Under the pieces are notes generated by a model. That model did not search any database. It worked only from the letters and a program-made list of their open reading frames with translations, and had not been told where the DNA came from. A program made the translations under genes and the position numbers. From NCBI GenBank assembly GCA_033398695.1, contig CM065814.1, positions 83,222,358 through 83,286,357 on the forward strand: 64,000 bases of DNA, written 5' to 3'. Below, one piece after another: positions 23,576 to 36,799 of this stretch; position 1 is the first letter of the stretch; every line of letters starts with the position of its first letter. The DNA comes from Orobanche coerulescens. Lineage: Eukaryota > Streptophyta > Magnoliopsida > Lamiales > Orobanchaceae.

Positions 23576-26130
23576 TCAAGAAAATAACCTCGACTGTCGA
23601 AACATACCCCTCGGGCGTATGAACAACCAGTCGCAAACCGTCGAACATACCCAACCATGAATGGAGGATGAACGACCAAACAATATGGCTCAAAGATGGA
23701 AATCATAGTACGCCCGATCCGAATATGTGTCAGTGCACATGTCCACCCCGTATATGAAATCCAGGATATACATGGGACAATGTACCTAATTAGCCTCAAC
23801 GAACTACGTCTCATGTGCACAGCCTTTCACGGAAAATATTCACGCATGACTATATATGTGCCCGGCTAAAAATCCTACACAATATCGAATCGGAATGCAG
23901 ATATGACTCCAGATATGTCACGATGCAACATGACAACGAAACTCAAAGAAACACATATCCAATAAGGATCAAAAGACTCACCGAAGCGAACAACGATAGA
24001 CTGACAATGAAAAGTCAACACGACCCATCAATATTCAAAACAACAACCCTGGGGTTACAAACCCCAAAGGATAATCCATACGATCAACAATCTCAGACAA
24101 TAGTTCTGGGATCAACATCTCTCAATGAGACGATCAACACAACCAATATGAATCTCAATACATGAAGACTCAACATACAACATATACACCAACTCAACAT
24201 AATAATTATCTCATAACTGAACAATACATAAATTACCTCAAAGCCGGAGACAACATCCTTTCCACGAACCAACATCCCTGAACGAACACACAATTATACG
24301 AATAATCCCGAAATAGGTATAGTCCATTTATACCAACAATCCACCATCCCGACATCAATATCGACACGATAATTATCATCGATATCCGATATTCTATATC
24401 CTTGACCAAAGATAACTCACGTCTTCCTTGAACACAATTAAATCATATACCTTATGATTTAATACAAACCAGAGCACGATGTACAAACCATTATCCCGAC
24501 AACTTACATTTCTAATAACATTGCTATATGAATTATAAATGAAATGAAAATGAAACCATTCATCAAATATTATAAACTGAACAAGTATAAACTTTCCTCG
24601 GTACCGATACCACAAAGCCGTTACCAATATCCATTGCCTTTGTCTACGAGCTCCTCAGCCCCGACCAAAAGCAATCTACGAACTCTTCGACCTCAACCGC
24701 AACACAACGGTCATAATCTACGATCAAAACATCACAACATATTGCAATAATCAATTAACAACAATCTGATAACAATTAATAACCGACATAGTCAACCAAG
24801 CGACTCAACGGCTCAACAATACCCCGATCATAAACAAAACCGAACAATACAACTCAAACAAATACGAACTCATATCCACGATACAAGTTGTAACTCGATG
24901 ATCACAAATAACAATCAATAACCGATCAACAAGCGCAACGATTCTACAATATCCCGGTCAAACACATATCCAAACAACCCGAACCAATCAAACACGAATT
25001 CAAAACTACAATATGATTACACAGTCCGAAGATCATATCAATAATCAATTTAAACCAACAAGGGTCTAACATTACCGATTCCAAATTCAATCTTAAATAC
25101 GGATACAAGTTTCCTCCTTGTAAATTCATAATAGAAATCAATTACCGATTATCATCATCAATCCGGACGATCCGATTAATTCAACATTATTGATAATCTT
25201 ATTCCAAGAGTTTCAAATATTTCCATTATCCGAATGGAACACTTGTTCAATATGTATGAATTCTTAAACTCAAAAGTGAGTTATAATCTTATCAAACCCG
25301 GAACCATATTCGTATTCCTATACGAATATTGTACCAAAAACACATAACTTAGTTTTAGATATCATATTCATATCCAAAACACCAGCATCACTTAAACATG
25401 TTCATCAAATCAATGATCAATTCATCTCGACATTAAGAATTTTATAACATATTCGATTCCAACTTCAACTCCAAATACAAAGACAAAACTCCTTCTTGTT
25501 CATACTTGTAAATTCGTAGAAAATAATTTACCGAGTATTATCGTGAATAATCACATTCCAAAATTATCCGAAATACTTCCAAAATCATAACATATAACTC
25601 AATGGTTCTTCAAGAACACGAATTATCCAAATTCACGTTCATAATCCATAAAACAACATAACCCGATGTTTCCTAACATCTAAACAACCCTTAATCATAA
25701 TTCAAGGTGTATATCATAATATTCTTCAACATACGATCTTCCTATCATCAAAAATCACAACAACAATACCAAGAGCATCAAGAACTCTATGATTTCATAA
25801 TCATAACCAACATATATCATCATCTTCCTTCAACATACACCTCATATATCCTCAAGAATCATAATAACAAGAGCATAATCATCTTCATACGAATCATTCA
25901 TCAACAACAACATCAAAATCCGAAATTCAAGAAGGGATTATCCAACATACCTCTTAGAAGATGGATTACACAAGAAATCACTTCAAGAATCAACAATAGC
26001 TCCATATCCAAGCTCCAATCCCATGTTTCCAAGCTCATAATCGACTTAGGAAAGTCAAAATCTCCCTCTCTCAGAGTTTGGAGACGAAAAACGAAGTGAA
26101 AAGGTGAAGAGAAATGAAAGACGGGTGTCC

Positions 26131-26540
26131 CCTTATAAAACAATCCAGATCATTACGTACGTAACCTTCTTGGTTAACGTACGTAACACACCCTTACGTA
26201 CGCTATCTGACCTTGGTAGCATACGTAACGACAGTCCAGAGTTAACTGACTCATTTTGTGAACTTCCTTACGTACGTAACATTTCCTCCATAACGTACGT
26301 AATATGTACGTTGACTTGCTACAGTAAAACCTCATATTACGTACGTAATACACCCTATATAGCGTACGTAATACATAGTTGACATGCACATGCACGTTCT
26401 TCGCCGAAAGGCGCCGACCACGGGTCCCACCTGTCGGGCACAAGTCTGATTCCTCTTGTTACGTACGTTATGTACACTATATAACGTACGTAAGCTAACA
26501 CATTTTACGTACGTAAGCTCCAAGGCTTAACGTACGTAAT
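26131..26540 (-). promoter_or_regulatory. TACGTACGTA palindrome array and TATA box, left LTR of D
   Basis: About a dozen copies of the 10-bp palindrome TACGTACGTA, intact or decayed, spaced 15-60 bp (26151-26540). They are followed on the minus strand by TTTTATAAGGGG (26131-26140). Confidence 0.7.
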
Positions 26541-26849
26541 GGCCTTTATACTTAGCCAAAAATTCAACTGTTCCTGTCCGACGTCTCGACGTACAAAATA
26601 CAAACATACGGCATACTGAATACACATACTGAATCCAAAAATATTCTCATACTGTATACCTGATATCCAAATCAGTTCAACCTGATACAACATATCCTGA
26701 ATATATCTGTCAATCAAAAACGATAATCACACCAGTATAACTGTCTCGGTTCTCAATTTATTTTATCCATACTGTATAGATACCAAACTATACAGTATAT
26801 CTCAGATAAACTAACGCGAAAAATTTATACTGAAAATCCAGGTATTACA

Positions 26850-27234
26850 TACTATCCCCCTTAAAATAAGTTTCGTCCTCGAAACTTGCGACCTGTCACC
26901 AACAATAGATAAATCCAAAACTTTCCAACTCATCACAAAATAATCAAGTGTCGCCACAAGCGAAATAACCAAACCAATATACTTACAGGTGCGTGAATCC
27001 GATGATCTCCCGTGATACTAGCACACGACTCCCACACGAAGTCTCAACACAACCAACACACACCAATATCACAAATAGCAATTGAAAAGAATCTCAAAAA
27101 TTTTGGAAACTCCAAAAATTGATTTGACTCAAAAGTCAGGAAAATCATTTTCAAAAGCCATGCTACTACGTACCGGTAAAGCCACATAACACACACGCCT
27201 GGGTTTCACAAAACCCAAGCTCCGATACCATATT
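26850..27234 (-). other. Internal region of D: primer site, PPT and little else
   Basis: The primer site TGGTATCGGAGC (27219-27230, minus) differs at one base from the tRNA-iMet type. A polypurine tract (26850-26867) lies against the left LTR, next to the inverted repeat AAGTTTCGAGGACGAAACTT (26868-26887), which also occurs at the same place in E. No open frame of interest. Confidence 0.85.
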
Positions 27235-30200
27235 TGTAACACCCCCGAAACCTTACGGGAGTATTACACGCCGTGGGCCCCGCGCCAGAACCCACCAGGC
27301 TAAAAACCATTTACAAAACCATTTCAAAAACGCCAAAAGGCTGATGACGGTAATATTTTGCAAATACTCAAATATTTTCAAAAACATAATTTTGAAATAC
27401 CGTCATAAAATACCATTTGAAAACACAAGGCGAAGTGCCAAATCTCGATAGTTCAAAATGTACGTTAAGACGCCGCTTAAACGTACCGATAAAATAGTTT
27501 AGAAAAAGGTTTAACGAAATAACCCAAGTTCGCAAAATGCCAAAAGGGCCATTTAAAATACACACATGCAGCGGATAAAGATACCGAAAAACCATTTTGA
27601 AATATACACACGCAGCGGATAAATGCAGTTCAAAATACACATTTGCAGCGGAAATGAATAACCAGAAAAGAAATACTCGATACTCCAAAACATGCCACCG
27701 CTAGTATCACATCGGGAAGCTCATCCCTTCACGACCGCTACTAGCTCGATCTCCGAGTACCTAAAAATAAAGCCCACGACAGGGTCAGCCACAATATTCA
27801 ATAATGATACCGATCACATCATCATAAATAATTACATACCAATGTAATAATACTGTAAGAATACTACCAACGTAATCTTACCGACATAACCTTACCAATC
27901 CATAACAATCCAATCCTTACCATAATCCACACTTCGCATCCTCGAATGACGAAATGAACTTAGCAACAATTATCTGTATTGAAGTCCAAAAAAAATACCG
28001 ATAATCCTCAAAACATCATCATAACTCATAAGTGTGGAAATAATCCAATCTGTGCCAAATCCTGTCCGTCGGATTACGCAATCAATCTCAACCTGGATAA
28101 ACCAATAATACACAACATATCTGTAGATCAACTATCAAATGATAATGATAACAAATCCCGAACATCGACGTACAGTCTGAATGCTCATACGATCAATAAC
28201 AATGATCAACCAAATATCACTGAGAATATCATCGACATGATAACTCCAATACGACCAATAAAGGATCACGATAATTGAGAATACCATCAACAAGGTAAAT
28301 CTCGAACGCAATCAATGAAGGATCAACAATAATCGAGAATACCATCAACAAGGTAAACTCAAAATGATCAACAAAGGACCAACAATAACCGAGAATACCA
28401 TCAGCAAGGTAAACTCCAAACGATCATCAATAATGGATCTCAAGAAAATAACCTCGACTGTCGAAACATACCCCTCGGGCGTATGAACAACCAGTCGCAA
28501 ACCATCGAACATACCCAACCATGAATGGAGGATGAACGACCAAACAATATGGCTCAAAGATGGAAATCATAGTACGCCCGATCCGAATATGTGTCAGTGC
28601 ACATGTCCACCCCGTATACGGAATCCAGGATATACGTGGGACAATGTACCTAATTAGCCTCAACGAACTACGTCTCGTGTGCACAGCCTTTCACGGGAAA
28701 TATTCACGCATGACTATATATGTGCCCGGCTAAAAATCCTACACAATATCCAATCGGAACGCAGATATGACTCCAGATATGTCACGATGCAACATGACAA
28801 CGAAACTCAAAGAAACACATATCCAATAAGGATCAAAAGACTCACCGAAGTGAACAACGATAGACTGACAATGAAAAGTCAACACGACTAATCAATATTC
28901 AAAACAACAACCCTGGGGTTACAAACCCCAAAGGATAATCCATACGATCAACAATCTCAGACAATAGTTCTGGGATCAACATCTCTCAATGAGACGATCA
29001 ACACAACCAATATGAATCTCAATATACGAAGCCTCAACATACAACATATACAACAACTCAACATAATAATTATCTCATAACTGAACAATACATAAATTAC
29101 CTCAAAGCCGGAGACAACATCCTTTCCACGAACCAACATCCCTGAATGAACACACAGTTATACGAATAATCCCGAAATAGGTATAGTCCATTTATACCAA
29201 CAAACCACCGTCCCGACATCAATATCGACACGATAACTATCCTCGATATCCGATATTCTATATCCTTGACCAAAGATAACTCACGTCTTCCTTGAACACA
29301 ATTAAATCATATACCTTATGATTTAATACAAACCAGAGCACGATGTACAAACCATTATCCCGGCAACTTACATTTCTAATAACATTGCTATACGAATTAT
29401 AAATGAAATGAAAACGAAACCATTCATCAAATATTATAAACTGAACAAGTATAAACTTGCCTCGGTACCGATACCACAAAGCCGTTACCAATATCCATTG
29501 CCTTTGTCTACGAGCTCCTCAGCCCCGACCAAAAGCAATCTACGAACTCTTCGACTTCAACCGCAACACAACGGTCATAATCCACGATCAAAACATCACA
29601 ACCTATTGAAATAATCAATTAACAACAATCCGATAACAATCAATAACCGACATAGCCAACCAAGCGACTCAACGGCTCAACAATACCCTGATCATAAACA
29701 AAACCGAACAATACAACTCAAACAAATACGAACTCATATCCACGATACAAGTCGTAACTCGATGATCACAAATAACAATCAATAACCGATCAACAAGCAC
29801 AACGATTCTACAATATCCCGGTCAAACACATATCCAAACAACCCGAACCAATCAAACACGAATTCAAAACTACAATACGATTACACAATCCGAAGATCAT
29901 ATCAATAATCAATTTAAACCAACAAGGGTCTAACATTACCGATTCAAAATTCAATCTTAAATACGGATACAAGTTTCCTCCTTGTAAATTCATAATAGAA
30001 ATCAATTACCGATTATCATCATCAATCCGGACGATCCGATTAATTCAACATTAAAGATAATCTTATTCCAAGAGTTTCAAATATTTCCATTATCCGAATG
30101 GAACACTTGTTCAATACGTATGAATTCTTAAACTCAAAAGTGAGTCATAATCTTATCAAGCCCGGAACCATATTCGTATTCCTATACGAATATTGTACCA

Positions 30201-31729
30201 AACACATAACTTAGTTTTAGATATGAATATTCTATATTCATATCCAAAACACCAACATCACTTAAACATGTTCATCAAATCAATGATCAATTCATCTCGA
30301 CATTAAAGATTTTATAACATATTCGATTCCAACTTCAACTCCAAATACGAAGACAAAACTCTTTCTTGTTTATACTTGTAAATTCGTAGAAAACAATTTA
30401 CCGAGTATTATCTTGAATAATCACATTCCAAAATTATCCGAAATTCTTCCAAAATCATAACATATAACTCAAGGGTTCTTCAAGAACACGAATTATCCAA
30501 ATTCACGTTCATAATCCATAAAACAACATAACCCGATGTTTCCTAACATCTAAACAACCCTTAATCATAATTCAAGGTGTATATCATAATATTCTTCAAC
30601 ATACGATCTTCCTATCATCAAAAATCGCAACAACAATACCAAGAGCATCAAGAACTCTATGATTTCATAATCATAACCAACATATAAACCAACATATCAT
30701 CATCTTCCTTCAATATACACCTCATATATCCTCAAGAATCATAATAACAAGAGCATAATCATCTTCATACGAATCATTCATCAACAACAACATCAAAATC
30801 CGAAATTCAAGAAGGGATTATCCAACATACCTCTTAGAAGATGGATTACACAAGAAATCACTTCAAGAATCAACAATAGCTCCATATACAAGCTCCAATC
30901 CCATGTTTCCAAGCTCATAATTGACTTAGGAAAGTCAAAATCTCCCTCTCTCAGAGTTTGGAGACGAAAAACGAAGTGAAAAGCTGAAGAGAAATGAAAG
31001 ACGGGTGTCCCCTTATAAAACAATCCAGCTCATTATGTACATAACCTTTCTTGGTTAACGTACGTAACACACCCTTACGTACGCTATCTGACCTTGGTAG
31101 CATACGTAACGACAGTCCAGAGTTAACTGACTCATTTTGTGAACTTCCTTACGTACGTAACATTTCCTCCATAACGTACGTAATATGTACGTTGACTTGC
31201 TACAGTAAAACCTCATATTACGTACGTAATACACCCTGTATAGCGTACGTAATACATAGTTGACCTGCCCATGCACGTTCTTCACCGAAAGGCGCCGACC
31301 ACGGGTCCCACCTATCGGGCACAAGTCTGATTCCTCTTGTTACGTACGTTATGTACACTATATAACGTACGTAAGCTAACACATTTTACGTACGTAAGCT
31401 CCAAGGCTTAACGTACGTAATGGCTTTTATACTTAGCCAAAAATTCAACTGTTCCTGTCCGACGTCTCGACGTACAAAATACAAACATACGGCATACTGA
31501 ATACACATACTGAATCCAAAAATATTCTCATACGGTATACCTGATATCCAAATCAGTTCAACCTGATACAACATATCCTGAATATATCTGTCAATCAAAA
31601 ACGATAATCACCCAGTATAACTGTCTCGATTCTCAATTTATTTTATCCATACTGTATAGATACCAAACTATACAGTATATCTCAGATAAAATAACGCGAA
31701 AAATTTATACTGAAAATCCGGGTATTACA
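27235..31729 (-). repeat. LTR of element D, right copy
   Basis: Counterpart of 22372-26849, with the TACGTACGTA array at about 31034-31423 and TATA at about 31012-31021 (minus). In minus-strand order the promoter-distal copies nearest TATA have lost the palindrome (ATGTACAT). Confidence 0.9.
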
Positions 31730-32529
31730 AATAAATCAAATAAAAATCAAAATTATTCAACCTAGAGCGAAAATATGAGTACTTACAATCTTTTCTTCAG
31801 TTTGAGTATCAAGGGGTTTTTCAACTTTACCGTTTCTTGAACAAATAAACAAATCTATCTTTGAAGGTTCTTTACCATGCTCCCGACGAAACTATTGAGA
31901 AAATAATAATTATACAGTATATAGAATGATTTATTTATACGATGATTTATATAAAAAATAAATAAAACATGTATACTACCTCTTCTTTAGCAGAGGCCAT
32001 ATATTTTCTTCCCATTCTAGGTGATAGCTGAACATATTTTCGGCTATTTTTGTTGGTTTTACTAAGCTTCTGTCAATTAACAAAAAAAACAAATGTTAAT
32101 ATTATAGCCGCATTGTTCCCAACAACATTATTTTCATAATCTAATTCTAAAATCAAAATTTTTCCGGTACCCCATTCGTATCCCACTTTGGCATGTCCTC
32201 TTCTCACTAAACCTATTAATCAGTTTTGTTTTTAAGAGTTTAATAATAAATTTATTATTTTAAATAGATAAATAAAACATAACAGTTTAGTTTACCTCGA
32301 TTGTTGGCATCATCTTCAGTAACATGAGGCTCATCATCACCATTTTCATTTCCAATATCATCAGATGGGCTTTGGGAATGGGTAGTATCATTGGTCCCTG
32401 AATTGTTGTCGGAAAATGATTCATCTGAGTCAGAACCATTATTGGTATTAGCTTGGTTCTGTGTTTCAGGAACTATGGTGTCTAGCATTGGCCTGATTGA
32501 GTGTCGAGGTTTCTTCACAGCATGAGCCA

Positions 32530-34430
32530 TGGGTGTCTACAAACAAATTAATCAAAACCACAACTACAATATTTGCAATGTGTCACTCTTAAATTCATGT
32601 AAGAGATTAACGATACAAAACAACTGAGCTGCACAGCTTTTTTCTTTGATTAGTCTTTGGAAAAAGAAATAAAAAAAGAAAAAATGATTTTATTCACTAC
32701 ACCTGGTTTAGAACAGAGACGAAGCGACTCAACACACATGTTAATATTTAACTAATTTGTTACTTCCTAAATAGCCCGAAGCATTAGGATAGAGAATTTA
32801 TATACCTTAATCAATAATGAGTTTATGGGTTAAGTACTTGTATAAGCTCTTACGATTAATAATGCATCGATGACAACTACAAGAAAATTAACAAATGATC
32901 AAGGAGAGGATGAGAGCAGATTAATTTCACATATCCCAATCAAAAGTTCAATACAAGCAAATCAAGAGTTCAATAATTAGGGCTGGAAATTCTAGTTTAC
33001 CTTCAAAAAAATTTCTACGAAAATTCAATAAAAATCTGAAGAAAAAAAAGGTGTAAGCATAGTTGAAATCGAGTCTTAGCTCTTTGCCGATTTGATTCGT
33101 GACGATTTTACGAAACTAGGGCTACGAATGAGATTTCTACTCTCCCATGATTTCTCGATTTCTCGCAGAACTGGGAATGAAATATATCATAAGCAAAAAA
33201 ATTTCTTTTCTCTAGATGTATTATAAAAGGAATCAGCCATAAATTGAGGATTGATTTTGTGTATATGTGATTTTTTCCTAAAAATAAGGAATTAGATCCG
33301 TTGAGAAGGAAAATTTTAGCAAGGTAGAAGAGCGCCAAAATTTTCACTAGGTTTATCTCGCGTTTCTCTTTTTTTGTTGATGAAGCTATCGAGTTCTCCA
33401 ATTTAAGATCAATAACTCGTGATTTTTTATGGGTATATATAAAGTAAGGGGATTGACTATGGTGGAAACACCCTTAATGGTGAAATCTAGAAATCAATTG
33501 CATTATTAAGTAATTTCATTGCATATTTGCTATTATTTGTTGCATCAAGTTGGTCGCTAGTATATGCAACAAATAATGCAATAAAAAAATACACAAATGC
33601 ATATAATTCTACTCATCTACAGTCGTTAGATCATTAATATCAATGGCCTACAAAAGTTTCTAGATTTCACAAGGTAATTAGTTTTCATATGATCTATTTC
33701 CTATAAAGTAATATATGTAATAAATAACAGACTAAGTTATTCCCTAATTGATAATTTGGTGCAGAAGCCCAAAGCTTTGTTTGTCTATAATGAGTTTGTT
33801 GGTTCAATAATTTGGATGCTAAAACTTTTTTTTATTTGTTAGCATTTTTTGTTTAAATTACTGTGTCACCCGTCGAAATTCGGTGATTATTATTTGTGTT
33901 ATAATTATGATCATTGTAAATGCAACAATCTATATTTCGTCGATGAGTTTTATTTTTACAATTAATTTTTAACTTCTACACTTTATATAGTAAAAAAATT
34001 GAGAGATAATTATTAACTTGAACAAACATTTATTTAACCAAAAATGTTTATTTGGTCAAATTAAATCAAATTTATCGGGGTTGTCTCGCATCGCTGGAAA
34101 GCTAAAGCTAATTATATTGGATATAGCATAATAATGTTTTCAATATTATTTTATATATTTGTTATTTAAAATTTTCAAACGCATACCCATCCCAAAATAA
34201 TTATAATAACAAGAATTAATAAATATAATGTTTAATTAAAGTATAAATTGAAGTCTCTCTAAAAAAATCTAAATTTCAAACATAAAAAACTATTGCAATA
34301 ATATCTATATCAACAAAAATATGTATATAAGATTGAAAGAAGTTACTTGACTAAAAACATCTATCAAACGTCAAGAGTTCTTTGCAACTTATTCTTTAGA
34401 AAACAAGAGGAGAGATCAGTGACGGTGAAA
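32530..34430. other. Probable 5' region of the CACTA accessory gene and intergenic DNA
   Basis: A/T-rich and without a convincing protein. A CACTA-terminus-like word, CAACTACAAGAAAATT, occurs at about 32874-32889, but no matching inverse was found. Confidence 0.3.
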
Positions 34431-34433
34431 AAG

Positions 34434-35220
34434 TTAAAATAAAAAGTGAATTATTATTATTATTATTATTGTTATTTTTTTAAATCTTAATATTGTTATT
34501 ATTATTAAAAACTCAAAGGGTTTACAAAAAATTAGTGGGAAACGAAGCAGTACCACACCTCTATCAATAAAGCCAATCACTATTAAAAATATGAGCCAAG
34601 ACGCGTCTGCGTCTTGATCATGAGAATCTTGAATACGCTTTAGTAAGGTTCTTTGCATCCTTCTCAAGTTCTCCAAAAGTAGAAAATGAAAAGGAGAAAC
34701 TCATATCCAATATCCGCACATTTAACATCGTACTTGACATGTTTACGTTGTGCGGCATCAATGACCGCACGCCCGGCATAAAATCGATCATCCCAGTTGC
34801 GTCAAGGCGACGATCCGTAAGATCAACACATACATCATGCCTACTATCCCAAGAGTAAAGTAATATATCGGTAGGTCGTAAGGATCATCCCTATCTCCAT
34901 AAAGCCCAATATCCACCTCCTTACAGTGAAATTAGGATGAGAACATATATCAACAAGAACATCACGCACAAGGTTATGCCGATGTTTAATGCCAACAATA
35001 CCCGCACACGAAACAGCGTGATCCCGATAAATATCTCCAGTAAATACCTTAGAACAGGCTGAACACGGTACCTGAACAGTGAAAAGAGGAACACCCAACC
35101 GATAGCACAACACACAACGATAAGCCCTGGCATTCATAGTTTGTCCCAGTCCATATATCGGAGCCACCCTAAGCCAACAAAAGAACAGACATAGCTCGAA
35201 CAAAAGAACCAATTAAGCCG
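34434..35220 (-). pseudogene. Degenerate plant transposon RT-associated ORF, C-terminal part
   Basis: From about 35190 down, minus-strand segments read GLGQTMNARAYRCVLCYRLG, CSACSKVFTGD, DHAVSC and KHRHNLVRDVLVDIC. After frame changes come FYAGRAVIDAAQRKHVKY and DIGYEFL, then a LLKRIQDS segment near 34640. The Cys/His spacing followed by H..VRD.L, then an AA..K..KY block, matches a protein type repeated in plant genomes as part of reverse-transcriptase-bearing elements. Frameshifts and stops are frequent. A TTA-rich microsatellite lies at 34449-34505. Confidence 0.4.
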
Positions 35221-35425
35221 AACAGATATAGCTCGAGCCTAATAAAGCTATCGTGAAAATCGACTAGGTTGACCTGATTAACTGATATAATCATTATTTT
35301 TTGTTATCGAATAATATTTATGCAAGATTATGCTATATATAACAAATTATTAGTAGTTTCCTTTTTCTTTTATTTTTTTAAAAGCATATTATTACTATAT
35401 ATTAAATTATCACATAAATTTAAAG

Positions 35426-35462
35426 GTTGCATCGCGGAGGGCTCGAACCCGAGACCTTCCAA
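35426..35462 (-). other. Orphan tRNA B-box-like segment
   Basis: Minus strand reads GGTCTCGGGTTCGAGCCC, matching a pol III B box (GGTTCGANNCC) in a tRNA T-arm-like setting. No A box or cloverleaf was found upstream, so it is not called as a tRNA; it may be the head of a decayed SINE. Confidence 0.3.
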
Positions 35463-35739
35463 TTATATTAGTAGTTTATTTGTTATTATGTAAGTTTACA
35501 TATATACATTCTTGTTTCCAATACGAAGTAAATATTTTAATTAAAAAAACAATATCTACTTTTTTAATTGAATATTCACAAACAAATAAAATATATCGAG
35601 AAGAATAATCAAATCCGTCCATGAAGTGAATCCAATAGATGAGTTTTGTCTCGAGAACTTAACTATTTACCTAACTTTTATTCCAATTAAGTATTTATTT
35701 TTGTATGTAGGATAATGTATTTTAATTATATTATATTAT

Positions 35740-36020
35740 AAGGGTTGGGTTCCGGTAGAACCCTTTCCTTAGGTAGTATGTAGGTCTCATTCCTAGCCAC
35801 ACATCTGGCACATAATTATGTATTTTTGAATTATTATTTTTAAAAATTATTTTTTAATTTTTTTCAAAAATTATTTATTTTTATTTTTTTCCCATTTTTT
35901 TATAAAAATTTCAACCTTTTCTTTTGCCAGGGAACATTTTGTCGAAAATAGTTCATGCTTATTTGTGTGCAACATTATACATTTTCTGTGTAACATTATG
36001 CATTTTTGGTATGCAACATA
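35740..36020. repeat. Low-complexity segment with repeated CAACATTAT(G/A)CATTTT words
   Basis: Begins with an imperfect inverted repeat around GGTTCCGGTAGAACCC and runs through A/T-rich DNA into three GTGCAACATTATACATTTT-like copies (35965-36030). It resembles a non-autonomous DNA element, but ends could not be set. Confidence 0.3.
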
Positions 36021-36688
36021 AACAGAAATATGCATATCAATAAACGGAAATTAACTCATGAATTCTAAGAATTTTATATTCCAATTAACTCTTAGGAGGT
36101 CGTGTACCAAAACCAATTTACAATCCCCAAATCAATAAAATTAATTACTCTTTTGGCCATTTCATCTTCCCCTTTTTCGAACAACCAGCCGCCACCACCA
36201 CCAGCACAAAAAAATAATCGGCTACAAGAATCAAAATTTCTTCTCCGGTGCTCGCACAACCATTCTTTGACTCGATCGCTGCCTACCGCCATCCAACCTC
36301 GCCTTTCCCCGGCTCTCGCAGTATAGTCTAACTCTAACAATTGGATTAGAGACTCGAGTCACGCATGTAACATAAGTTTCAATTTTTATTTGTTGAATAT
36401 GGTTTAATTTGAATTTAATTATGTTAGAGCTGTGTTGTTGAATTTATATTGTATTTAAAAAATCCATTATGTTTGTTGTTACGGAATGCCTTCGGTAATA
36501 TTATCGTATTTGTTGCATCCTATTATATTGCTGTTAATGTGATAGATTAAGTTAATGATTATTTCTACTTCACATATTTCGTGTTGAATAAATTAACTTT
36601 TTAGTTGGAATACATTACAATTCTTAATGCCTAGTTTTGATTATATTTTGTTAAAATCATTATGTGATGGAGTAACTTGAACACGTAG

Positions 36689-36799
36689 ATGGATAAATCG
36701 TGGATTTATATAAAAGAAAGAACTTCAGTTGATGCTTTTAAACGGGGTTTAGAGAATTTTCTTGACTTTGCATACACAAACAAGAAGCCTGAGCAAGAG
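36689..36799 (+). pseudogene. CACTA TNP2 transposase, first exon part, cut by Athila
   Basis: ATG at 36689 opens MDKSWIYIKERTSVDAF and LENFLDFAY, the start of the transposase-associated N-terminal domain of plant CACTA TNP2 proteins. The frame is interrupted at 36799 by the Athila element and resumes exactly after the right target copy at 50846, giving KPEQE then IKCSC. Confidence 0.8.

Larger units (their letters stand above)
22372..26849 (-). repeat. LTR of element D, left copy
   Basis: TGTAACACCCCCGAAACC to CAGGTATTACA on the plus strand. Minus-strand order: palindrome array (26151-26540), TATA (26131-26140), GT donor GAG|GTATGT (25950), minisatellite (23357-23575), CTGAC site (22920), CCC/GGG hairpin (22908-22919) and TAG acceptor (22896). 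No GC donor was found. Roughly 2.8 kb between minisatellite and TATA is A/T-rich without features. Confidence 0.9.
22372..31729 (-). mobile_element. LTR retrotransposon 'D' with 4.5-kb LTRs and 385-bp interior
   Basis: A perfect target duplication, aataa, flanks it (22367-22371 and 31730-31734). The LTRs are 4478 bp (22372-26849) and 4495 bp (27235-31729). Between them lie only 385 bp holding a minus-strand primer site and polypurine tract. The LTRs look nearly identical with scattered substitutions, suggesting a fairly recent insertion. No protein is encoded, so mobilisation in trans is required. The LTR to interior ratio (over 11 to 1) fits neither the usual TRIM nor LARD description. Confidence 0.92.
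21425..32529 (-). pseudogene. CACTA (En/Spm) accessory gene, Transposase_24-like, split by element D
   Basis: Exon-like segments on the minus strand, from the 5' end: an acidic Ser/Asn-rich start (ATG at 32529, MAHAVKKPRHSIRPM); GLVRRGHAKVGYEWGTGK (about 32215); SRKYVQLSPRMGRKYM (about 32030); FRREHGKEPSKIDLF (about 31890). Then element D. Then a coiled-coil-like segment from about 22268 (FEQVIEREAPGCLRG, EKVESIEKKFEEQISK) and three short C-terminal pieces ending near 21425. The order and wording fit the plant Ptta/En/Spm second protein (PF03004), thought to bind subterminal repeats. D lies in an intron, so exons are not cut. Confidence 0.6.

Noticed and set aside
26151..26540. Regularly spaced short repeats as a CRISPR-like array
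   Set aside because: The repeats are 10-bp palindromes with irregular spacing inside a eukaryotic LTR; no cas genes, plant context.
32874..32889. CAACTACAAGAAAATT as a CACTA terminus
   Set aside because: Not exactly CACTA at the end, no inverse copy found and no visible 3-bp TSD.
33108..33401. 97-codon minus-strand frame upstream of the CACTA accessory gene
   Set aside because: Low complexity, no family likeness; may be 5' UTR.
36102..36326. Proline-rich frame upstream of TNP2 on either strand
   Set aside because: No recognisable domain; more likely untranslated leader of the CACTA gene.
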